DNA of 64,000 bases, from positions 187,172,982-187,236,981 of the forward strand of contig NW_026947484.1 of the NCBI RefSeq assembly GCF_034190915.1. The letters are read 5' to 3'. The position numbers and the translations under genes were made by a program. Source of the stretch: Cavia porcellus. Taxonomy: Eukaryota; Chordata; Mammalia; Rodentia; Caviidae. The notes beneath the pieces were generated by a model. That model did no database searches, had not been told where the DNA came from, and worked only from the letters and a program-made list of their open reading frames with translations. Below, one piece after another: positions 26,134 through 41,000 of this stretch. How positions within the stretch are numbered: position 1 is the stretch's first letter; each line of letters starts with the position of its first letter.

Positions 26134-26165
<32 letters not shown>

Positions 26166-29100
26166 CTTAAAATAGTATTTCATATAATATACATAACATG
26201 AAATTTATCATCCTAAAATTTTTAAGCTTCTAATGGTGTTTCCGTAAGTTTTCCAGTACGGTGTTCAAAACTAAAATTGATACCCAGTAAATAATTACTT
26301 CCCATTCTTTCTTTTTCCTAGTTTGATAAGCACTATTTGCTTCTGTCTTTAATGTTTTGACTATCTTGTATAACTGCATTTTAATGCAGTCATGCTTTTT
26401 TTTTCTTTTTATGCCTTTTTTTTGTTTTTAAACCTCGTTGCTGAGGTTCATCATGTAGTATGTACCAGAATTTTATTACTTTTTAAGGCTAATATTCCAT
26501 TGTGTGTGTATATTTTGTTTATCCATTCATGTGCTGATAGACATATGGGTTGTTTCCACCTTTTGGCCACTATGAATAATACCTTTATGGACACTGTTGT
26601 ACTAATACCTTTTTAAGACTCTACTTTCAATTCTTTTGGCTATGCACCCAAATACAGATTTGCTGAATCATGCAATAATGCTGTTTTTATATGTGTTAGT
26701 TGACTTTGTGATCTGGGCATCAAATGTGATCTTGTTCATTCTGGGTGAATGCTCTACTGCTGTACAATACCTGCAGCCCCATGCATTTAAGTTTTTGAGG
26801 AACTCTTACACTGTTTTCCACAGTGGCTCCACCATTTTACTTTGAAAGATTCTGTAACAAAATTTCATATTGCCAGTGTTTAAAGTGTTTAAAGACTTAG
26901 AAAGCAAAGTCTTTGTGCCTTCTGTTATAATATTTTAGTGTTCATCAGTGTATGTTAATGGTGGTGGTTGATGCGCAGAGTCAGGTGTGGTTATAAGCAC
27001 AAATTGAAATGTACATTGTAGATAAAATGTTTTTTTATTAAAGACTTTCTCTCGTATATAGATCTCCTACCCCAGTAAGTAGCAGTAGCTCACTCTTTAT
27101 TTTAATAGACTTTCCTCATCTCATCATGTATTATGGGAGAGTGATGGCAACCTATTAGAACTTTCAGTGGTAACAAACAGCTGATTGTGGCATGTGTGCC
27201 ATGGGTTTGCCACCACTGATATAAGACAAATATTTGGCTATAATTACTGAAAGTCTGCTTCCTGACTGACTATATCTTTTTATCTGGTAGAAAACTGTTT
27301 GCAATATGTTGTTTATATAGGAAAATTTCAGATTTGCTTTTGTGTGTATGTGCCCTGAGAGATTTGGTCATATTTCTAAGTGTTTTATAAACATCAGTTT
27401 CCTGGTTTTTTTCCTTCTTAGAAATAAAAACATCCTGCACTTTATCTAATGTAAGCATTTGCTTAATGCTGGGCCTTTTAAAAAATTCAGTGTTACTACT
27501 TTTTCTATAACTGAAGTGGTTTTGTATTTATTAATTTCAGATGGAGAGCCCTGTGTTTCTTACACGAAACTTTTAACATTAAGACCCTTTTTTGAACATT
27601 TCTTAAAATTTTCTTTGAGTGCTGTATTTAATATCTTTGTCAACATTAGTTATGATTCACCTGTGCTTAGTAGCTTAATTAAGAATAATTGCAAAAGTTT
27701 GCTTTTTAGAAAGATTTCTTTATTAGAGATTTGTGAGAGCTGCAGAAACATTAAAGATACTGGAAATAAGAGCTTATAATCATTAAAAGTAGAATTGGGT
27801 TGGATGTAGTTCAGTTTAAAGTGTCTGTTTAGCATGTGTGACACAGATTTGTTTTTCTAGATATATTATTTTGATGTGAATAATCCGGGAGTTTTTGTTT
27901 GTTTTTTACAAAGAATACAAAATTAGGGCTATTCAGCTTTCGCAGACCAGTGCCATTTTTTTATGACTTCTCAGTGTTATAATTTAAGACTCAGTGTTTG
28001 ATTTCTTCAGATGTATTTTGAGTTACTTCATATTGTCAGTTTTCTCTTCAAAACACCCACTTGTTTGATCATGACGATTCACTAGCATACTTTTTAATTA
28101 TTTACCACCGTTACATTCCTTAATGTTGTACTAGTTTTACTTCTTGATTTTATCTGATGAAGGTACTACTGTTGCTGGGTTAATTTTCTTGAAATACTTC
28201 TTTAGTCATTTATTTGTTTTTTTTGTTTCTTTTTTTGGGCTTTTTTTTTTTTTTTTTTTGGTCCCAGGGATCAAACTCATGACCTTGCTCTTGCCATGCA
28301 GGCACTTGTGCCACTGAGCTGAATCCCCAGCCTGTCATTTCCGATTTGTATCTTATTACATTAATTGGATCAACTCAATTTTTGTGATTTTTGTGCCCTG
28401 GTGCCTCTATCAGAAGGTTTTATGAACAGGTTACTACCTAAGTGGGTTATTTCATGTGTGAAAAATTTCTCAGCCAGAATTACTCATGTTTATTTTGTCT
28501 TAGATTTTAAAAAGATCTGTTTAGATTTGCTGCCTTTGTCTTTTTACCACCCACTTAACAACTTCTCAGAATTTACATTTTCCTCATACTACTATATTGC
28601 AGGCTCACTGGAAAGGTGGTGGAAACAGCTTAGAAAACAAACTAATACCTTTTTTTTTTTTTTGGTCCTGGGAATCAAACCTGGGGCCTCGGGCTTGCCA
28701 GAAAAGTGCTGTAGCTCAGAGCTACATCCCCAGCCCACCATTTTGCACCCAGTAAAAACAGTAATCGTTTGTACCATCAAATAGTTTACAAGAGGTAACA
28801 ATAAGAGGAAACAGTGTGATAGGTTGCTTGTCATTTCTCCCCAGTAAGACGCTTAAATAGAATTGCTGTTCCTTTTAGCCACTGGATGGCACAATTGCTT
28901 CTTATATTTACTGGGTTTCAGAGGCTGTTTTCTAGCCACTTTTATATACTCCTGTCTGTGGGCATTTTATACCTCTTAGCTTGTGATATTTCCCACATAG
29001 ATCTAAACAAATTGTTGCCTGGGAATGATACTTAGACAAATGCTTCTGTTATTTTATTTCCCCGACATAAGAATATTAATAAATACAAATGCAATTGTTA

Positions 29101-32100
29101 CAGTGATTTTAAAAAATTAAATCCTTATAAATGAATTAGAACTCCTAATTTTGTGTGGCATTTATGCAGATATCTGTGATAAAATTTGTAATTTATTCAT
29201 TCTGGTCATTTTTAACTGTTAAATCCATGATACTTACTTGCTTTCTCACTTACCTTGAAAGGAGTTTTTAAAGGAGTTACTGGAAACTGATCTCATAACA
29301 GGAACCAAATAACCCCTATTAATAAGTCACATTACATTTAGTTATTCCTTTAAGTCCTCTACCAATACTTTAGCTGTATTGTTGTGAAACAGACCTAGTT
29401 ATAACTTTGCTAAAAATAGGAACACATAGTTGTCTTAGTGTGGCTTTAAAGATAAGATTTTTTTAACCTAGTTAAGATACTTTAGCTTAGATAGGAAGCT
29501 GGAATTTGATTAAACTTAACTCATTTGCTCAGAGTAAGGCTTCATAAAAGTCAAATAGTGAGCACATAGTGGCAGAATCTACTACCAAAAAGCAAGGCTT
29601 CCATCTTGGCTCCTTTGAGACTTAATTTTAAAATGGGGTAGAAATTTTCATTATCTCATGTGTATGGATCAATTCTGCTTTTAAATGAAACTTTACATAA
29701 AAAAGTCAGAATTTGTAATTGTCAGTGTTGTAATATTTGAATTCTTATGTGATACTTAAACAGTATGTACTCTGGTTTTGTTTTAAGCTGTTAAATTGGC
29801 TTATTTTCACTAAAGGAAAACAATAGGGCTGGGGGTGTATTTTTCGTGGTAGTAGTGTGCATGGAGGCCCTGGATTCAATCTCCAGCCATACCTCCTACC
29901 CTCAAAAAATGAAAAATGGACTTGTGATAGTAATTCTTGCTTTGGTTATTGTAGATCATCATTTTCTGGATGGAAGTATTCAGTTAAAGACTGGCTGATG
30001 AGTGATGTGGACTATTTCAGCTTCTTATTTTCTACACTTACAGGTAACCACATTCACTTGGTGGGTCACAGAGGAAAAAAACCTGGTGTGAATCATGATC
30101 ACTGTCTTAGAAGTTTTGAAAATAGTAAATAATCTGTCTTGGAGGTATTTTTCTTTGAAGGAATGTTATACCCTGCACTGTCAAGTTTGTGATACAGGGT
30201 GGTATATGATTTTGTCTTTAAATTTCTCTTAATATTAAGTACCAAAAGCTTGAAGATTATTTGAAAGTCATGTTATTATATTTTCATTTTTTCCCAGTCT
30301 TAACTTTATTCTTGCTGTTTGCAGTAAGGTGTACCTAATGAGCTCTCTTAAAATAAGTATAGAAAGTCAAATCCTATTGCATGCTTTAAAGATTTGATTA
30401 ACAATATCCATCTTAAACGTTTAAAATGTTCACCCTGACTTACCAATATAGCTGTTTTCTACAGTCTGCTTGTCCTCCAAACAGCATTGGTAAAGTAAGT
30501 AGAAATGCGGTTAGATAAGTATTACTGTTGTTTTAAATGATTGTACAGTAGTATTTCAACATTGCTATTTCATATTTAGATGATGATGTGGTTCTTTGAT
30601 TAGGAGAGTTAGTTAACATATTGCCAGAATTCAAAATGAACTTGACAAGTCAGGTGTGGTGGTGCATGCCTGTAATCCTAGCCCTGGGAAGACTGAGGCA
30701 GGAGGTTCACCGTGAGTTTGAGGCCAGCCTGGGCTACACAGGAAGATCCTGTCTTCAAACATGAGGGGGGCTGGACTTGACAGATTCTGACATGAAATTG
30801 AAACTAGTGAGATCAATATTTTAAAAGATAAATCTGAACAACTGTATGTTCAGATTTGTAATTTTGGATGTACATTTGGAATAAGAGATTTCTTTTTTCG
30901 TTAATTATCTGAAAGTTTTTACAGGTTTTAGGAAACTTTAGGAGGCCGTACTTTTATGTGGGTATCAAGTAGAAACTCCGCTTTAGGCCATGTTTAGGTA
31001 ACTAAAGTGATCTGAATGTCAAAGCAGGTAGTTTGGTTTGACTGTTTCAATGGTAGTTTGCTCATTCTAAGAGCAGCTGCCTATCAGACAAATATTGACA
31101 AGTTATCTATGTAAGTATGGCTAAATATAGTGGGTGGTAATGGAATCAAATTTTGTTGGGTAAGGTGCAGCTGAGGAAACTACAAATTACTGTACAAGCA
31201 CAAGGCCCTTCACAAGGGCATACACACACAGAGAGACTTAAGGGATAGACCAATTTTAAAATGCTTGAAGGTATTACATAAGAACATGTAATGTTTGGTA
31301 TATATGTGAAAGAATATATTATTTTCTTTGTTTATTTGCTGTTTTTTAACTGACCATTAACTGGAAAGATTATGCCCTGTACTTCCTTTAAAAGTAAATG
31401 TGGTAAAGCCCCAGGAGAAGTGAAATAAAGCACATTTCTTGCTGTCTTTTAGGTTGGGTCTAATGACATTTTTGTGTATGCAATCATAACTGATTCCATT
31501 GCTAGAATCTCATTTGTTAAGATACTATATGAGGTACAGAAACTCAGAGAAAAAAAGATTAATGACAGGTTTGTTTGAAGATTCGTAAAGTTTGTGTATT
31601 AAAAAATTGTGAAGAATATCACAGCTTTGTGATTTCTTTCTGTTGGCTTCTTTCTTACATGCATTAGGGTTTTCAAAAGAGGAGTTGACTTGGCTTCAGA
31701 GTCTTCGGGGAGTTCCTCATGTTGTCCAGACACAGCTTTCTCCTGTGCTGCTCTACCTTACAGACTTGGATCAGTTTTTGCACCATTGGGAGGTGACAGA
31801 GGTAATAACACTTCTAAAAACAAACTGGTAATTACTGAAAATTTGTTTATGAACCACAAATAGTTACATTAAAAGTTATCTCTTGCTTTTAGAGATAGAT
31901 TAATAAAAAAAAAATGGCCTTCTGCAAATGCTTACTGTCCTGGATAGGAAGTATATATTTAAAAGAGCAGTGGTTTTTGTGATGTTGTTTCACTTTAATA
32001 GAACAAATCAATAGTCTCATTGATAGAGACAACTTTGCTTTCTCTTACTTAGCATAGTATAGATCCTTATGTTTAATGAGAACTTGACTTTGTAAAGCAG

Positions 32101-35100
32101 GAGTGACACTTAAGGGTTAGTATCTTTGAAGGTGACTTAATTGTTTTTATGTTTTTTTGTGTGTGTGTGGCATCAAAGATTAAATACACAGGGCCTTTGC
32201 ACTGAATGACATTCCTAGCTCTTTTCTGTATTTTATTTTGAGACAAGGTCTTGGTAGACAACTAAGTTGCTCATTCTAGATTGAGAATTGCAGTCTTCCT
32301 GTCTCAGACAGATACCATTCCCTAATCTAAAGATGTAAAAGCATTATTGAAAGACTGGGAGTGTAGTTCAGGGGTAGGTGGCGGTAAGGTGCTGAGTTCC
32401 TAGCACCACACAGAAGCAAAATTTTTTTTTTTAAAAGTTCACTGGTTCCTTTTAAGAATTAATAGTTCATCAAAGTTAAAATTTTTATTAATTTATTTTT
32501 CTTTTCTTTCTTTCTTTTTTGGTGCCGGGGATCGAACTCATGACCTTGCACTTGCCAGGCAGGCGCTTGTGCTTCTGACCTAATTCCCTAGCGATTTTTC
32601 TGTCTTTTTGAGACGGTCTTGCTTTGCAATTCAGGCTGGCCTTGAGCTCCCTTTATAGCTCAGACTGGTCTCAAACTTGCATCGATTCTCCTGCCTCAGC
32701 CTCCTGAGTGCCATGATTACAGGCGTGAACCACTACGCCTGATTACTTAAAGTCAGTGTACAAGTATAAAAGTAAATACAGTAAATTTAAACAATTATTT
32801 AAAAAGGAGACTTTGATTTACATTTTGTTGCTTTTACAAACTATGGTAGTTAAAAATGTACTGTTAAACTAACATTAGTTTGTTTAGTATCTGTAAAGTA
32901 CTTTGCTTTCCTGACACCTTCACAAATATTAAAGTAAATCTTACAGCTATAAACCTGTAAATATGATCTTAATATTTTGTTTCATTATTATTTAGTAAAT
33001 CTTCAAAATCATACATCTGAACTAACGCATGACATTTTCCTTGTCTCGTTTGGCTTTTGAGGCAGCATCTTGCTGTGTAGCCTAGGCTTACTTGGAACTT
33101 GCTGTGTAATCTGTTGGGGCCTTGGACTTGAGATCATCCTGCATCAGCCTTTCAAGTGCTGGGATTACAGGCATGCACCACCACAGCTGGTCCTGACATG
33201 CTTTAACACATTCACAGTGGGGCAATAATTTGTATGTCTTGCTGCCATGAAGCTGTAATTTAAATTCAGTTGTTTGGGCCAGTTTGAACCACTGGTGGTA
33301 CATGAATGGGTGTTCCATTGGGTGATTTGTTCCACTTTTCAGGGGATCTTTAATTACAATAATGCAAAGAAAGGCTTTGATTTAGCAGAACAGATGTCAT
33401 CTTACAGTTCCTTAATGAAAACATTAAAATAGTATAAAAATTATAATATAGCTAATGTGTGGCACAGCAATTTTAAATGCATATTATGTATACCAGCAAT
33501 GGGTATTAGATTTCCACGTTAAAATTGAGAAAATTATTCATAAACTATTTATTAATATAAGTAAGTTTCTTGAAGTTTAATAAATTTATTAATTATTATA
33601 GTAATTCTTAAGTTTGTATGATTAGTATAAATATTTCTCTCTTTTGGGGGAAGGTATCAGGGATTGAACTCACAACCTTGGGCTTGCCAAGCAGGCACTT
33701 AAGCCACTGAGCTAAATCCCTGGCCTTAATATAAATACTTCTTTGTGCCGCCAGTGGTATAAGCTGCCGGATGGGAGAGTCCATGCGTGTTTCAACTGGT
33801 GGTTCAAGCTGGTAGGAGTGTGTTAAATTGGAATTATAGAGCTGATCTTTTTCCCTAGTAGGTACAGTTTTCTTAAATATTACAAGTAGTAGCGCTGAAT
33901 CCACAGAGACATCAGGAACGTGAACCCTAAGGATACGCATGTGTGCATGTGTCCTGTGTTGCTCCCCTCCCCCGACTCTGTCTTCTGTCTGCTTTCTTTC
34001 TGCTTGGTACTGGAGTGCAGTCTGAACTAAGAACCCTTGTGATTAGTAAACACCTGCTCTGCTACTGCTATGCCAACAGTCCATTATTTTGTTATTTAAC
34101 TTATTTCTTAAATTTCTCTACTTAGAATTAAAGGTGCTTATAAGACTGTAATTATGTTATCCACATATTTTTAATGTCGAGTTTTCACTCAATCTGAGGC
34201 TGTATTGTTTGTTGGCAGATTTTTTTCTTCACTAAATGTTCAGGCAACCTTTGGCTGGGATATTGACTACATTCTTTCCTGTAACACCCATTTGCTGCCT
34301 GCCCCCCATCTTTGTGAGTGTTATTTTAGTTTGTTTTTTTTTTTTTAATTTCAAAGAGAATAAAACCAAACAAAACAGAATAAAGCTAATCAGAACAGAA
34401 CAGTGAAAGTGATACAGAACTTCAAAAGAAGGTAATAGGAAATCAATAATGGCTACCATTAATATGTCTGTTTTCTTTAAAGTAGATGTCCAGACCATCA
34501 GACATAATAAAATCCAACAAAATAAAACCAATCAAAAGAATGAAAGTATATTTTAAAGAGAATAAAACCAAACAAAACAGAATAAAGCCAATCAAAACAG
34601 TAAAGATGATACAGAATTTCAAAACAGAATAGGAAATAACAGAGGTTAACATAATGCCTTATTCAAAATTGCTCCCCAACCATCAGACACAATAAAATCA
34701 AACAAAACAGAACATTGAATAAAACCAAACAAAAGGAAACTGAACAAAACTGAAAACAGTATTGAATTAACAAAGATAGAAGAAAATCCTCCATATTTGC
34801 TATATTGCATAGTTATCTTCTTAATAGATGCTCACATCTCCAGCTTTAGGCCTGCAAAGTCAGTCAAACCATACAAACATTAAGTTGGTTTTGCTACCTC
34901 ATTTGCTATCCTGGTTGCTTATGGGGTGGGAGTGGGGGTGGAGCCTATAGGCTATTCTTGTTTCCCAGCCTGTGTGTGGATTGGCTCACAGAAAGAGCAA
35001 TTGGCTGCTGCTTATTCCTCCCAGGTCCAGCTTGGGACTTTGTTAGTGTTGTTAACACACTAGTCTTAAAACTACTAACACGGTAGTAGATACAACACAG

Positions 35101-37961
35101 TTCTGTATTGTTGCTATACCAACTGGTTTTATTCAGCTGATCTGTTCATTCACTGGATTCTTTTCTAGTTGTTTTTCTCTTAGAGCTGTGTCTTTCATAG
35201 ATACTAAACTTTTCTGTCATGGCCTTAACTCTGGCCATAGCCCCAACGTCACGCCTGGATGTGTGTTCATATATAGGTTCTCCATAAACACTAGCTTTTA
35301 AAAAAGTGACAAGCAATAATGAATTGGGTAACCAACCTAATTGTTTAATACCTGAAATTTTTACTTCATTCCATAACCAGTTTAGATTAAGATCTTAAAT
35401 GCTAGATCTAGGAATTAGATTTGCTAACAGTATAGCAATAATTGTTTAAAGCATAGGTTGATTCTAATGTAGTTAAACTACACTGTGGTATTTTCAGGAA
35501 GGCGTTGTGTAGGAGTTTGGGGGGTCCGTATTCTAGGCAAAGATTTGCCAATGTGTAGTTTGGTGATTTAGACAACTTAGGCTTTATTTTCATGAAATCT
35601 TGAACTAAATGGTGGTTCCTTCAGCTTTCTAGTTTCTAACTGACAGTTAAAATAGTTAAAAGCTTGTCATCTCTGTAAAACCAAGATAAAGTAAGTAAGC
35701 TTTTGGCAGAGCTGTGTATTAAATTTCAAGTTTGCTGAATTTGAAATGTTAAGACATAAATTAGAAAAAATTGGAAACTTTCTAGTTCTTAACCTTCTAA
35801 AGTGAAAAATGCAGTCTACTTTTAGGTAAACTTTGTTGTATTTATGTCAGTTTTCATGTGACAAGTGTTTGAGTATAGATAATTTATCTGAACAAGTTGG
35901 TAGAGTGAGATTGCTTAGTTGTAGTGTTGCTTAGTGGTAGTATTGTCTGCTTGGGCCAAAATCAGACCTTTTTTCAGAAAATATAAATATAATTGAGGAC
36001 AGACTGATCATATTGAAAAGAAATCTTCCTCTTCAGTAGCATGTATACTAAAATTGGAATGATAAGCAGGAGATTAGCATGTCCCCTACACCAGGACAAC
36101 ACGCAAGTTCTTGAGACATTCCGTGTTTTAAAGAGAAATTTTTCATCCCCATGTCTTGGTGAATCATTTCCTTCCATAGTTTGCTAGTTTTTAATAACTA
36201 GCTTCTGTTAGTTGTAGATGTTTTCTGTGCCTTTATAAAAAAACCACATTATTATTACTTTGTTTTTTTCTCTTTTACAGGGATTCTTAACCTCTGAAAC
36301 TCTATGTTATTCTATCTTTGAACATATCTGTCTCCATAATCGTATATTGTCTTGCACTCTTTCCAGATTTCATGTTGTCCATTTGAGAATTGATTTTCTT
36401 CCCAAAACTGATAAATTACCTTTCATCTTGTATGTCATTTTCTACGGAACCCTGATGCAGTATTCATATCCTGGTGATTTTTTTGTTGCTAAAGTTTAGT
36501 ACCAAGGGCCAGTGATATAGATAAGCAGCACAGGTGCCTGCCTGGCAAGTGCAAGATCATGAGTTCGACCCCTGGTACCAGAAATATAAAATAAAATGAA
36601 GTTTAGTATCAAAAGAAAACTGGAGCTACTACTTTAGAACACCATTTTTATGTGATTATATTGAGCTAGTTAGAGCAACTAGATCTTGCATTTTAATAAA
36701 GTGAATACATTAAAGCCACTTATTCTTGGTCTCTCAGATATTCTAGTATAGGTAAAAGTCTCTGAAGTTGTGACTGAAATGGTCAAGTTACTCCTTCTGG
36801 TTAGCTGTTTGACTTCCAGATCACTAAGACAGTGGTGGTTTTTCATTGTAGCAGCATGGCCTTTTCCATTTAGACCTATGCATTGAATGGTGACAGTTTT
36901 CTTGATGTCACTGTAACCTGTTTAAAAAAATAATGCATTACAGACCTAAAATTTTAAAAGCATATTTTGATTTTACTTAATATTTAAGTTCTGTCAGTTG
37001 TTAGATAAAATTTTAGCTTTTCCATTCTTAACCTATTCCTGGATCTTAAAAGCACATGCTCACTTTAGGTTTTCTACTTTTATTTTTTTTTCACATTCCT
37101 TATGGTGACTTGTAAACCATCAGGGAAAGCTCGGATTCTTGTGATTATGGCAGCAAATAAAACTTTTTAGGTGAAATGCTTGGGAGAATTTAGATGTTCT
37201 CCTTTTTCCATTTAACAAAAAAAGAAGAGGCTATGTTGGAGTAGCTTATGGTGAACCAAAGTTATGACTAGAAGATGGTATTTAGGAACCAGCATGTGGA
37301 ATCTAAGTGCTCATTATATAATGTACAGTTCTGTGCCAGTGGGTGCACAGAATAACACCACACCAGAGGTTCGTTCTACTTGGCTTCTGTACTTTTTTGT
37401 ACCTGTTTTTTCTGACAATGAAAAACGTGGCTGTCATTATTTACCCACATCATTTCTTCAGTCTGTAATCAGTTTCTCTTTCCTGCATCCCTCACTTCAC
37501 TCCATTTGGATGTTGGCTCTTGGGGGCTGTCTGCCCCTATTCATGAAGAGCCTGCTCTGGGTTGCGTCAGCTCTCTCACAAACTTTATTCTCAGTATCGG
37601 CTCCCCCAGAGACCTTAGAATAGAATTGTTCAAGTAGAGAAGATATAAAGTGGTCATTTATGGGCATTTTTCCAAACTTGATTTTCCTTTTATTAATGAT
37701 AGCATTCATTATGGTAGAAAGATGTCGCAGAAGCAGGGGATTCCTCCCCCCCCCCCCCCCCCCCATTGATAGAAAATTGTCATTTAAAAATTCTGGATAG
37801 TATCACTCTTAAGAAATTTTATAGAGAAATACATAGGGTTATTGATTCTCTTATTGCAAAAATTCATAAATACAGGGCAGCTCAATGGAAGAGTGTACTA
37901 CAGCTAGCATGTACGAGATCCTGGATTTGAGTCCCAGCATCAGCACACACATACACACACA

Positions 37962-38012
<51 letters not shown>

Positions 38013-41000
38013 TTTGATAGTTTTCTTAAACTTAGCTTGACTAGTCTCTTCATAAAGAGGAGCATTCCTTCTTTCATCAACCATTGTCACTCCATGCAGT
38101 TTTTTACATATTTCAGTTTTGGCACTATACTCTATTAGATTCAGGAGTTTGTATTTGGCTGCTATTTGCAAAGAATTTAATGCTATTCTTGAATACCATG
38201 ATGAATAGCATCATTAGTAAAAGATTACAAGTTCCAGGCATTTAGCTCAGTGTCATAAGTGCCTGCCTGGCAAGCACAAGGTCATGAGTTCGATCCCTGG
38301 TACCAAAAAAAAAAAAAAAGATTACAAGTTCAAACATTGGCTCAATAACTTACTGAGACCCTGTTTCAAAGTAAAAAGCAAAAGTTGAGTGTGGTTGTAC
38401 CTCAGTGCAGAGGCCTTGAATACAGTCCCCATTAATGCAAACAAACAAAAGTTTTGGATTTGGGGGCATTAAGATTTCATGTTTTTAAATTAGGGATGTC
38501 CAGCTGGTAAAATCTATGTAAACACTATTAGGGTCCAGAAATACTCAGAAATCTGAAGCACTTCTAGTCCCAAACATTTGGGTAGTATACACCCTATTTT
38601 AGCACTTTGTAGATGATAAGCATTTTTCTGGGATGCATTTTTTCCAGTGAGTGGCAGGAAGGCTTTTGTCAGCCCTTTGTATGTTTCAGTTCGTTCATTT
38701 ATTTAAAAGAAATACAGTCTTCATCTTTGTGAGCTACTTGAAGGGTATGAGAAGAGGAGTTTCTCATTCTTTCGTTCTTGCATATGACCTTAAGCTAAGT
38801 CTGTTCTCAGTACATATTAAGAGATGATCTGGGGGCTGGGGATTTAGCTCAGCGGCATAAGCGCCTGCCTTGCAAGCAGGCAGTCATGAGTTCGATCCCT
38901 GGTACCGATAAAAACGAAAAAGACAAAAAAAAAAAGAGAGAGATGATCTGGAAAATTTGCCTGTCTTTCAGGTCTGATTGTTTGATTTTTGATATCTGGA
39001 ACTTGAGTCATTTTTGTAACATTCGTCATTTATTCTTTGTACAGCAAGTAAGTTAAAATTAAAAAAAAAAAAAAAAAACCTGTTGAACTGACTTCTTAAC
39101 TAAAATGTTACGATTTGGTTATTGGTTCTTTCCTTTTCTGACAGGCAGTTTGTCACAGTTTATTGGTTATCCCTGCCCGAAGTCAAAGCTTTGACATCCT
39201 GCAAAGTGCCATCAGTAAACATCTGGTAAATATCCTTAATTTTTTTCTTTTACAAAATAAAAAAAAAATCTAAATCATTGATTAAGATTCAGTTTGCTAC
39301 ACTCACAAGGAGAGTATGTGCTTAGAATTCTAATGTTAATGGTACTGTGCACCAGCTGTCACGGTGCACACCTGTAATCCCCACACTAGGGAGGCTGAGG
39401 CAGGAGGATCATTATGAATTTGAGGCCAGACTAGGCTACAAAGTGAGGTCAAGGCCAGCCTTAATTGCATAGTGAAACCCTGTCTCAAAAAAGAAAAAAA
39501 AGGTTCTGTGGCCTCTCAGCATCATGTGGTAGTGAAAAGAGAGAATCTTGGTATTTTCCCTGGTTATTACTAATCAATTGTGTAATAGTAGGAAAAATCC
39601 TTTCTTTTCCTAGGACCTTAGTTTCTACTACTGTAAAAGAAGATCTTTAAAATTGTATCTCAAGTCCTTTCTGATAACTTAGGTGTCTGGTGTCATTGTT
39701 TTGGGAGTTCAGCACACAAACTGAAGCCTCGGTTCCACCTAGATGGTGGGAGTCCACGAGGTAGGGACGTCAGCTGCTTAGTTACTGGAAGCAGTGGGCT
39801 AGTCCTTGAGACTTACTTGTCTTCTGACTGTTGGCTGTTTCTTGTTGCCGTTGGTATTAGTATTCACATTAGGTATGCCTCCACTGTTGCTTTTAAACTT
39901 CCTCCAGTGTTTATGCCTGACTTTTCATAATACGTTACATACAGTTCAGAGAAGGCCCTCCAAATTCTCTCTTCCTAGGGCAGTGGTGGGGATCCTATGG
40001 TATAAATGCTGCAGCAGCCTGTTTTTTATCATTTAAAGTTCTAAAAGATTTACCATCATGGTCCTAGAGTTTTATGTATTTGGATAATTTTTATAGGGAA
40101 ATCTGCAACCTATTTTTTTCTTTCAAAATATTGTTTGAGTTGAAATAGTTCTTTGAATTTTAAGTAATTTCCTGCCAAACTTCTAGTCCTTATCATTTGT
40201 GTCACTAAAGATGCCTACTTTTTTTTCATTACTGTCTCTACCTGAGATTTATGCTTTCTTTTGACTGCATTCATTATTTTAGTAAACGACCAACATGCTA
40301 GGTAATCTTGGCCACTGTTTTTAGACAGCCTCATGGAAGAGGTTCAGACCTTTGAATTTGTAAACTTGTTTTTTTAATTACTCAGTAGCAGTTTCCAGGA
40401 GATTTAAACTATGTTTTACACAGTTGTAAGTTAGATTGGACTTTAATGACAGTGTATACAGGGTGGTCTGCATGAATGAGCGTGCCATTAGACTCTTCCA
40501 TGGCTTTCCAGGGCTGCTTGGCAGGGAAGCAGTCAAGTGTTCAATATAATATCTTTCACTGAGTCTACTAGACGTGTTTTTCTTACTCGTGTCTGAATGA
40601 CTGAATCAAAGGGTAGAGGAAAGCTGAATGTAAAAACGAACTTTACATTTAATTACTTGAAATAGAAAGTAATTACCAGATACATGTTTTCTAGTCTGAA
40701 AAGTTTTAGAAAGTTTTGTTGTGAAGGGAAGGTAGTGAATTGTGTTAAGAATATTTCTTGGGCTGGGGATGTAGTTTAGTGTTAAAACACTAGTTTAGCA
40801 TGCAAGAGGCTCTGGGTTCAATGCCGATTGCAGCTAACATTTTTTTAAAAAATAAAGTTTGCTTTTTTTCATTGTTACTTAATTCGGGAATTAAATTTTT
40901 AAGGGAAAATAATGCCTTAGGATATGGCAGGTGACATATCTTGAGTGTATGCTAGCTTTAAGTCAAAGTAAACTAACTGTAGTTAACAGGTTTTGATTTT

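Larger units (their letters stand above)
25620..29954 (+). other. TEX10 intron between exons at 25619 and 29955
   Basis: Besides the SINEs and L1 pieces listed, the unassigned parts (26851-27790, 27851-28240, 28740-29820) are AT-rich with no exon, RNA or repeat I can name. Confidence 0.6.

Noticed and set aside
37943..38010. Regular short repeats considered as a CRISPR-like array
   Set aside because: They are simple dinucleotide microsatellites in a mammalian intron, with no spacer structure.
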